In this document: piece after piece, positions 1-8,046 of the stretch | How the letters are laid out: the number at the start of each line of letters is the position of its first letter | Position numbering within the stretch: position 1 is the first letter of the stretch | Assembly: GCA_009602725.1 (NCBI GenBank) | Contig: WELB01000080.1 | Span: forward strand, 131,822-149,225 | From: Spirogloea muscicola | Taxonomy: Eukaryota > Streptophyta > Zygnematophyceae > Spirogloeales > Spirogloeaceae | Direction of reading: 5' to 3' | DNA length: 17,404 nt | Notes under the pieces: generated by a model | Told to the model about the DNA's origin: nothing | Seen by the model: only the letters and a program-made list of their open reading frames with translations | Database searches by the model: none | Translations under genes and position numbers: made by a program

Positions 1-501
1 CCCCGGCGGCGGCGGCGGCGGCTGCGAGGCGCCCGCGGAGAAGGGCGATGCGCTCCGGGGGCCCCCGCTGCGCTGTTGCCGGCACGGCCGGGCCCTTGCC
101 GCCTGCCTGAGTGGTTGGCCCCCTCCTCCGTCCCGTCTTCAGCCGCGGCGGAGCCCGTTTGCGCGCTCATGCGCCCAATCTGGTCCCCCGTTCAGTCAGC
201 ATCCCGTTAGCATCGTCCTGCTCACGGCGCTCCAGCCGGTCGTGTGTCAACGAGGCTGAGAACTTGCATGCATCGACTGCACGAGGGATTCGGCTGCGAC
301 GTTGCACTGCCGTGTTGCCTGGGTGCACTGGAAATGGCGGTGCGCGCTTTTCAGTACAACTAGATATCTGATCCTCTCTCTACTTCTGCATGGCCTCACG
401 CTCTGCTTCACCGGGCTGGTTTGTCTGCAACAGGAACCATCTGCCTGCCAAAGTGTTAGCATGCCAGCGGGTGGCTTGAAGAGCCGGCGGCTTGAAGGCC
501 T
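1..501. other. GC-rich upstream region without an assignable gene
   Basis: The first 110 bases are very GC-rich and begin with a GGC run. One plus-strand frame from base 3 is open to a TGA at 108-110 and would encode an Ala run followed by Arg-rich sequence. This could be the tail of a gene lying to the left, but nothing in it is recognisable. The rest, 111-501, is presumably promoter and 5' leader of the phosphatase-subunit gene that starts at 502. It contains several ATGs (for example at 461), so the transcription start cannot be placed from sequence alone. Confidence 0.4.
4..22. repeat. GGC trinucleotide run
   Basis: Six uninterrupted CGG/GGC units at the left edge. Runs of this kind also occur at about 8117 and at the right edge. 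In the right-edge case they fall in a predicted coding exon (poly-Gly). Confidence 0.8.
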
Positions 502-505
502 ATGA
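461..505 (+). promoter_or_regulatory. Small upstream ORF overlapping the PP4R1-like start codon
   Basis: An ATG at 461 opens a 14-codon ORF that ends in TGA at 503-505. That stop overlaps the proposed ATG of the main gene at 502-504 in an ATGA arrangement. If the transcript starts upstream of 461, such an upstream ORF could dampen or couple translation of the main frame. The arrangement is visible in the sequence; a regulatory role is inference. Confidence 0.3.
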
Positions 506-3500
506 CGGAGCGCGGCCCGGTCAGTGGAAGCGGGGGCGAGCGCCGTCCCATCTCCCACTTGGGAGCTGGGAAGGCCCTAGTTGTCGGAGGGAAGCCTGGC
601 AGGGGCGACCCCGACTCCGTCACCAGGAATGAGACCTTCGTGCAGAGGTGAGGCCGGGAGGGGCGCCTGACGGTCAGGGCTCGGCACTTTGCCTTCTTGA
701 CCACTTTGTTGGGCCGCCCCAACAGTCCGCCCCAACAGTCCATGATGTGGGTGTGTCCTCACTGTCGTTTGGCGGGCAGCCTGGCCTGCTCGCTTGTTGC
801 CGCTTGTTGCTGGAGTGATCGAAGAGAGATGCAGTTCTCTTGCGTGCATTGCAATCTGCAATTACTGTCCAACTACTGGGTTTTTCTTTGGACCGGCTGC
901 AGATTATACCATGTTTGCTACATGGCCGAGGCTGCTGAGCGAGCTGGCCGCCACACCTCGGCGGAGGTCTTCGTTCCCCTTTGCAAGGAGCTAGCGGGTG
1001 ACAGTGAGCCGGAAATCCGACAGGCCCTGGCCAACCAGCTCCCTCAACTTGCGCGCATCTTCTTGGATGTATGTGGAGAGCTATTGTTCTTACACTGCCA
1101 GCTTTCTTCTCTTCGTTTAGGATAACAGTGCAGCTAGGCTGAATCTGTACTTTTGTTTGACCAAAGGACCGCTGTAAAGGCACAAGGGGAATTCTTTGTA
1201 AGCAAGCAACGTGAAAGTATCAGGCATGGAAGCAAGTCAGCAATGTCAAGATCATATGCAAAGAGGCCCTTGCAATTTCACCGCAGTAAAGCGCTTGTGT
1301 GCTGTATCTAACAGGGTGGCCAGCAGGCTCTCTCTACTGAGCTGCTGGGCCTTCTTCATGTCAGCAAGGCTCTTCTCAAAGATTCCTGTGGAGAGGTTGA
1401 ACATGACTCCCATGCCTTCCTTTCCAAGTTATGAACCTTCATTTCGCCATGTTCTTATTCTTCATGGTAGCATTGTCCACAAGGTGCCAGTTGTGGCGTC
1501 TCTTATCTTCCCTTCTGGATACCAGCACTTGGGGAGCAGTATTTCAGTGGCAATACTTGGGCAAATCTGTGCAGGTCCAGGTGGCTGCAGAGCATGCCCT
1601 CATTGACATGTTGCAGAAGGCTGAAGGTCTCACACATTTGGAGAATGAGCTGGTGGAGATTGTTAGCACGCTTTCAACAAGCAGGGAGGAGACACAGAGG
1701 ATGTGTGCAGCCAATGTGCGTAACATGCCAGCCAGATGCAGGGATTTAATCTGTGCATACTGTGCACAGAGACATGGCAGTCACGATCACAGTTAGAAGA
1801 CGAGGTTGTAGTAGTCTGAGGTCTTTATCGTCAAGTGTGTGTCTATGCACGTGGTGAGGTGACCTGTCTGACGAGTTCAGCATACTGGTGCGCAGCTTGC
1901 AGTTTGTTGCTCGGAAGGCTTACCGCTTGGACTCTTTGAGGCAAGCATTGCCCCTGAGATGGTCAAGCTTGCCGCTGACTCTGAATTCCGTGTCCGAAAG
2001 GTTGGCTACGCCTCTGCTGGTTACAAGACCTACTGACCTGGGCTGCTTGCCTCAAGCCAGCAAGCACTTCGTCTGAATGAAATTGCAAGCCCTTTTGTAG
2101 TGATTGTTGTACTAGATCTAGCTTGCAAGTATTGACCCTTGGAGGATCCCTATGATTGTGAAGGCCGTAGCGGTTGGACTGCCAAGATGCTGCGAGATCC
2201 TGGCAAGGAAGTCCAGCATAGTGGTTGATCAGCTGGTACTTTGCTCCTACAAACTGTGCCCGTATGTGCTGATCTATCTATAGTTGCTTCATAGATTGCA
2301 GTTGCAGACCTGCTACGTGGCAGGCAGCTTGTTTGAGGTGCACATTTTACTCGTAGTCAATTGCATCAACTTTGAGGTAAACTCTACCGGTCTTGTGTGC
2401 ACGCTACAGAGACGACTGTGGTCTCTGTCAATATAGACATTGCTAGGCAGAATTTAAGCAAGTCGCCGAATTGTGTATATGCAATCACTGCTGCAATTGA
2501 CTTCGCCACTTTGCAAACCTTCCTCTTGCAGCTGGATGTGTTCGTCTTGCTGTCAGAAGACTCTGTTTGGGCAGTTCGAACGGCATGTGCCGAGGGTATT
2601 GTGCATATTGAAAAGGCTGTCAAATCTGCTGCTCGTGAGGAACTCCTTGCTGGAGTCATCGAGCGTCTTGCTAAGGATGTAAGATATGTAGAGCAGCCCA
2701 CATGTTAATACGAAGTTGTGCCTATGGAGCCTAGAAATATCCAAGATGTTCATTGAGCATCTTGCTCTGATAGTTGCACTGACTAGCTCATTGTGTGCTT
2801 TGACCGGTTGCTGTATAAGCTCCTCAGTAAAAACTGCTAACATGTGTCAGGGCTGTCTACTTGGTGGCAGGAGTCTACATGGGTGAGGGACGCTGCATTT
2901 CAGATGCTTGGTCCCTTGATCTCCGTCCTAGATTGCTCCTTGTAGGTGAAGTACCTAGCTTGATGTACTAATTTGCATGCAATTAAAGTGTGGCAAGAGT
3001 CTTGTGGCTCACATGACATGACCCTTTGTTAACAAGCAAGTAGTGGATGGATGCATAACTTTCACATCTGAGTATGTCTGCAGCAATCTGTGAGACTGGT
3101 CGAGCTGTACACCAGTATGGCTGACCCGTCTTCAGAGGACAGCCGATTACCTATGTATTGCGCCTTCAATTTTCCAGGTATTGTCCTCATCCCTAGAAGT
3201 ATACCAAGGACGTCATTGATCACATGACTGCGTAACAAAGGCTGCCACGATATATGTTGTTGCATTGCCATGCCTGTCTCAATACCAGCATCTGAGTCGG
3301 ACGAGCAAGAGCAAATTGCCAGTGCTCTTTTGGACAGCCTGCAGATGTCAGGTGATTTCCAATTCGCAATGAAGTCGCTCGGAGTGTGGTGATCCTCATG
3401 TATACAGATGATTTCATTGATCCAAATGGAATCGGCATGTGGAGATGGGCATGCAGCTGTCGTACAGAAACTTGGATCAGAGAGGTGGCATGAGTTGAGT

Positions 3501-6500
3501 ACTTCATATCAGGTCATGCTGACGTGCGACCAGGTCTGTGTGAGATGCAAGTTTCCTTTTCCACAGACGTCCTACTTGACAGACACACGAGCATGAGGAC
3601 TGCTGTGTTGCTTCAATGGACGACTATCAGATAGAATGCATGGAGAACATCTCTTTTTGGCTTTTGTGATCTGCTGGTCTCTGCATCTCACAAGTGAGTA
3701 TTCAGGCTGTGCCTGTCGCTGATGCACTCAGTCTATTGCCTCTTTTCGAGTCTGACTTGTTATTCCCCTTAATGGCACGCAGGAGGCTGTGCGCAGGTCA
3801 CTTGCCTGCTCGCTGCATGAGTTGGCCAGGATTTTGGGGAGCAACCTTAGCGAATCACACCTTCTCCCTGCATTCTTCACTTTGAGTGAAGATGTAGATG
3901 AGGTCGTTGACATCCCAAACCATTGCTTGCACCAGCCTCACTAACCAATCAACAGCTCCTTGAGTGGAAGCACTCAGGACGTGTACTCTAGATCTGATCG
4001 ACTCTACTCACATCAAGCACCAGCACTGATGTCGGACTTTTATGCTGTAAATCCAGGTGAGACTAGGGCTTCTGAAGGATCTGGTGAAGTTTGTGGAGGT
4101 GCTGCCCAGCAAATGCAGGGCCCAAAGCCTTCGGTTACTACGAGATGTTGCCTGGAGGTCAGAAGGACAAGAGCAGCAAGCGCGACATTTGGAGCGGGTT
4201 GTCAAGTGCAGCAGCCTCTGGAGCCTTCGGACAATTCTTGCTGAGTACGAGTTGCCCAATCATCAACAGGCCCACAACATTGTGTATCCAGCACGCATTA
4301 TCAGCCTCAGATGTTCTTTACAAGCAGAGGTGGTTCTGATGGACACGCTGTTATTACCTGTAGTAGGGTCCACCATCTCTTTCACCGATTGAAATATGCA
4401 ATGTGTGCAGCCAGCTGGACGACTTGGCAAGATTACTGGACCCATCAGAAGTGAAGTCGATACTTGTCCCTTTTGCTCTCCAACTTTGCAGGTAGCTTCA
4501 TTTGTGGAGACCATTGCCAACTTCATGGCAGCAGCAGTTGTTGAGGAGTGAACATAGATAGATTTGCTTGCCATATCACGGCAAGTACGCACAAAGACAG
4601 GTGGCTGTGGACGCATCCTGTTTGCATATTAACAGTGTCGCTTACTCATTTGACAGAGTTCCTGTGGCAGGTGTCCGCAATGACGCAGCTAGGCAGGTAC
4701 GTAGCTGACATGAGGCTCTTAGATCAGCTATTGGCAGCTCAACAGATGAGGCTGTGTGGTCCAGAAATTACAACGACCTTGCCAAGCAGAGCAATAATCC
4801 TTGACAGAAGATCTGTGAATGACTTGGATGCTGACGTCCCGCTCCAGCTTGGAGGTCTTATCCTATACTTATCTCAAGTGAGCGATGGCGACGTGCACTT
4901 GACATCCATCCTCGACCAAACCCGCCTCCTCTCCACAAGTAACAACTTCCGAGACCGACAGATGTGAGTGCAGCTTGACTAGCTACTGGCGCAATCTGGG
5001 TTGTCTCGCGTTGATCATGTGCTCTTGCCTGACCAGCATGTCCTATTAGCATTTGAAGAAAGGTGCACATTCTCCAAAGTCCTCTTCTTAAGAAAGAGAA
5101 GATTGTCTGCATGTTTGGAGTCAATGCACAGCTGCCTTTAGGTGTATTGCTAGTGACAGCTCTACCACTTGCAGAAGCCGGGTGTCAACAGCCACTGAGC
5201 CACTGTGCTATCATGGTTGTCACTCAAACGTGCATTATTGGCTATGTTGGCCAGCTTTGGCCTGTCTGACCTGCATTCTGTCCTCCTGCAGATTTGTTGC
5301 AGTATGCTCGCAACTCACTCCATTACTGACTTGCGAGAGACTTGGACAGCAGATTCTTCCTTCCCTTCTCCAGCTTGCCAAGGTATCAAGCGAAGGCTAA
5401 CAGTAATTTCCAAGGACGCAACTTATGTCAGAGCAAGTAATTTAGTATCTTAGCCCTGCACCTTGTTTCAATCAGAAAATCTGGAGAAGGCAGCCACTAG
5501 TCTGGAGATCACAAGAGCTGTCATGAGTCGTTTTTGCAGGACAAGGTAGCCAACATTAGGATCGTCACAGCGAGGCTGTTTATGGAGCAAGTGGCATCTC
5601 AAGGTAAAACATCATCCACCAGTGGCATTCCTATGCATCATGCTCCTCGCTGCATCATGCACAGCTGCTGGCCACTGCATCCAGTAAATTGCGAACAGAT
5701 TATAATCTTCTAATGCTCCTGAATGTGATTCTTGCATCGTGATACTTCAATTTTACTGCTAAATGTCGTCATGCTTGCCAATTGCAATCGAATTTCTGCA
5801 GAATCGTCAGCTAAGCTGCACTGCACGAGGGCCATCCTGCACCAGCTCCTACAGGACACAGACCGTGATGTGGCTTTCTACACACTGCAAGCCCAACACC
5901 TCCTGCAGTTTGACTCCTCTGGTACTTCCAACTGCTAAGCACTCAGCTTGATAAAGCACATACAAAGTTCTTCATTATGCGTTCACTGCATCAGCTTTTG
6001 CTGATATAGCAACCAATCGGCTCCGCTTGTCGGCCCCTCACTCCCACCCTCGTTTATCTTTCTCCTTTCCTCCCTCCCTCACCCTATTGCCCCTCCTGCC
6101 TCTCATGCCTCAATGCGTAGGCAGTGCGTATATTCACAGTAGTCTTGGGGTGTGTCTTGTAAAATTTCACAGATATGGAGAACGGCATAGGAAGCTGTAA
6201 AGAGGATAGCTGTACAATGGAGTCAGGCGATACTGCCAAGTCAGCTGCGCAGCCCTCTGGAGGTTGCTTGGATGGCAACCCAGAAGCAGGTATCTCACCT
6301 GAGAGGGAGGCAGGTGCTGCTCAAGCCAAGGCCACATCGATGCCGTCATTGAAGTCAGATGACAGGTTTTCAGATTTTTTGATGAGCTTCAGGGCGATGA
6401 GGAACAGGAGGCTGCTCATCCACCCTGCCCCAATTGCTTTTGTCAAACCCCGCCAGCGGATTACAGCATCCTTCCTGGGAGCTGCTGCATCCGCCCTCTC

Positions 6501-6531
6501 TGGCTACTTAGTCACAGTTGGGCAGCAATGA
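502..6531 (+). CDS. PP4R1: HEAT-repeat protein, PP4 regulatory subunit 1-like (20 exons)
   Basis: Proposed exons: 502-647, 903-1068, 1315-1395, 1575-1719, 1903-2000, 2164-2235, 2532-2678, 2871-2941, 3095-3177, 3289-3351, 3457-3533, 3783-3902, 4057-4244, 4411-4491, 4657-4696, 4848-4963, 5292-5382, 5540-5603, 5802-5921, 6173-6531. They total 2328 nt, exactly 776 codons, with every GT-AG phase consistent. The product is almost entirely HEAT repeats. Diagnostic segments are SEDSVWAVRTACAEG (residues about 244-258), STWVRDAAFQMLGP (about 287-300) and AVRRSLACSLHELARILG (about 385-402). These line up in order with animal PP4R1, as do the segments near residues 485-512 and 565-616. PP4R1 scaffolds the catalytic subunit of protein phosphatase 4 in cytosol and nucleus. 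Human PP4R1 is about 950 aa, so this copy is shorter and lacks much of the central variable region. Exon 13 carries a charged insert of about 20 residues. The last exon is a low-complexity tail ending in a hydrophobic stretch; a further splice at 6292 (GTATCT) is possible. Several donors are weak (GTTGAA, GTTGGC, GTCGTT). Related PP2A A-type scaffolds are the main alternative identity. Confidence 0.82.
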
Positions 6532-6863
6532 CATGGCTACGTGCTCTTCTCGCTATGCCGCTAGTTGCGGGTCTGATAATGAGCACCTAAGATTTTTGGA
6601 ACTGACACAGAACCTAGTAGTTTTGTATATTACATTTGTGGCCTAGTGTTGGAGTACCTCGGTGTGCCCACATGATTCGCCAGCATCAGCTTTTTCCATG
6701 GAGCAGCTTATATTGACCCTTGAGCATTTGAGAAAGTGGTGATACATTAATTGCTTGCGAGCACTGGGTATCATTTGAGCTTGCAGCATTCGATGCAACA
6801 GCATCTCAAGCACAACGTACAAAACACAGCCAACGCTATTGGCAAGCGCACTTTCGGCGTGAT

Positions 6864-6868
6864 TGTAA
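6864..6868 (+). terminator. Candidate polyadenylation signal TGTAA
   Basis: TGTAA is the usual polyadenylation motif in green algae. This copy lies 333 bases past the stop codon of the PP4R1-like gene and would give a plausible 3' UTR. The motif is short and can occur by chance. Confidence 0.35.
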
Positions 6869-7228
6869 CACCTGGACATCGCCCCCTCAATATCGAGCCA
6901 GTGCACATCCTCAGGGTTAGTTGCAGTGCGTCTGCCAAACAAAACCCTCGAGGGAGGATGTGTCTGAGATGTGGAGGAAACTCAGGAACTCAAGCAGACC
7001 TTGCCGCAGCTGCGTCTGAGCGGGCGATGGTTTGCGGACCAGACAAGTCCAACGGCACAAGTTGCGGAGTCTCTGGTGCGTTGCTAGAGGCAGCAGAGAA
7101 AGAGCGAGAGAGAGAGGGTCTTCTGCAAATGAGCAGCGCTAGAGGCAGGAAAGGGAGGAAGGAGGGTGTGTGAGAAGGAAAGCTCTTCCAATGTGATTAG
7201 TGGCTGTGTAAGGCCAGCCCAAAAAGAA

Positions 7229-7262
<34 letters not shown>
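7229..7262. repeat. Compound microsatellite (TG)n(AG)n
   Basis: Ten TG units run straight into seven AG units, forming a compound dinucleotide repeat. A shorter GA-rich tract lies at about 7098-7117. The tract sits in the presumed 3' flank of the OXLD1-like gene. Confidence 0.95.
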
Positions 7263-7491
7263 GGCAGAGTAAGAGACAGACAGACAGAGGTTCTTCCACA
7301 AAGCAGACACGGACAAGAGACCGCGATTGGCGCTAAGCTTGGCTTCCAGCCGAGAGCCAAGTCAAAGTTGATTTGCGAGGTCCCAAGACACAGTCCAGAG
7401 CTCTGTGCTTGGAGCTAGCCGTGGAGCGCCCACTGCGTGTCAAGGCTGCAGCGCTCGTCCCAGAGAGGAGGCTCCGATCCCCGCACTTTAG

Positions 7492-7866
7492 TCAGCGCTG
7501 CGTCATTCCCGGCGCCTGCGCCTGCGCCGGCAGCCTCTCAGCGATGGCGGATGGCCTTCCGTCGCTGGCCGTCGCCGCCGGTCCCACCGCGGCCACTGCG
7601 GCCTGCGGCGCAGCCAAGCGGGCCTCATATTCCTCCAGCTGGTCGTAGTAGGTGTCCCAGACGCACGGCGCGCAGCCGCCGCCGCAGCAGTCGTCGGGGC
7701 CCGGCCTGTCCGGCGGCGGGCCCGGCGCAGCTTCCCGCTCCGCCGCCGCCATGGCGCGGCGGCCCCGGGGGGCTGCCGGCGGTGCCCGACCACACGCCCG
7801 GGCTCCAGGGAAGGAGGCGCAGCGGTGCGCATGAAAAGAAAGGCCGGCCAATTTAAGCCAACACAT
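7492..7866 (-). CDS. Oxidoreductase-like domain protein (OXLD1 type), probable organelle targeting
   Basis: Single-exon frame of 124 aa. Residues about 54-80 carry PDDCCGGGCAPCVWDTYYDQ followed by LEEYEA. This is the signature of the oxidoreductase-like N-terminal domain (Pfam PF09791): a Pro-rich lead, a CCGxGCxxCVWDxY cysteine cluster, then an acidic helix. Human OXLD1 is a small mitochondrial protein of this family whose biochemical role is not established. I chose the ATG at 7866 because it adds 38 residues with no Asp or Glu and many Arg, Ala and Ser, as expected of a mitochondrial or plastid transit peptide. The internal ATG at 7752 would give an 86-aa form without it. The C-terminal 30 residues are Ala-rich and not conserved as far as I can tell. 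The gene converges on the PP4R1-like gene and diverges from the GT23 gene. Confidence 0.82.
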   Translation of the reverse strand: MCWLKLAGLSFHAHRCASFPGARACGRAPPAAPRGRRAMAAAEREAAPGPPPDRPGPDDCCGGGCAPCVWDTYYDQLEEYEARLAAPQAAVAAVGPAATASDGRPSAIAERLPAQAQAPGMTQR

Positions 7867-8046
7867 TGTCCAGGCAACATATGATGCCAAAAAGGATCCA
7901 CATCAAACGAAGCCCAATGCAGAAGAAAGCGGCTGCTGATATGAAAGAATCGGCTGTGAAATGCCAGCCAGATGCAGAGGAGAGAGAGACGAATCGGAGA
8001 ATGTCCCAAAAAACGAATGACACAGTAACCACGAGTCAGCACGTAG
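7867..8046. promoter_or_regulatory. Candidate bidirectional promoter region
   Basis: This short segment lies between the OXLD1-like start (7866, minus) and the earliest open base of the GT23 reading frame (8047, plus). The two genes diverge, so their promoters probably share it. It contains a purine-rich plus-strand ORF with an ATG at 7881 and a stop at 8091-8093. That ORF encodes a highly charged, unrecognised 70-residue peptide and could be leader sequence or a 5' exon of the GT23 gene. No TATA box or other element is convincing. Confidence 0.4.

Larger units (their letters stand above)
6532..7491. other. Intergenic region between converging genes
   Basis: This 960-bp stretch separates the 3' ends of the plus-strand PP4R1-like gene and the minus-strand OXLD1-like gene, so it should hold both 3' UTRs. 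Open frames on either strand (for example 6751-7173 plus and 6643-6942 minus) show no recognisable motif, and much of the plus one is purine-rich low complexity. A minus-strand TGTAA lies at 6630-6634. If the OXLD1-like transcript used it, the two transcripts would overlap. I see no RNA gene here. Confidence 0.6.

Noticed and set aside
4500-4552. Open stretch VASFVETIANFMAAAVVEE after exon 14, which looks like a HEAT helix
   Set aside because: It runs in frame into a stop, while splicing from 4491 to 4657 keeps phase and leads to the conserved VAGVRNDAARQ segment. An alternative isoform is possible but unsupported.
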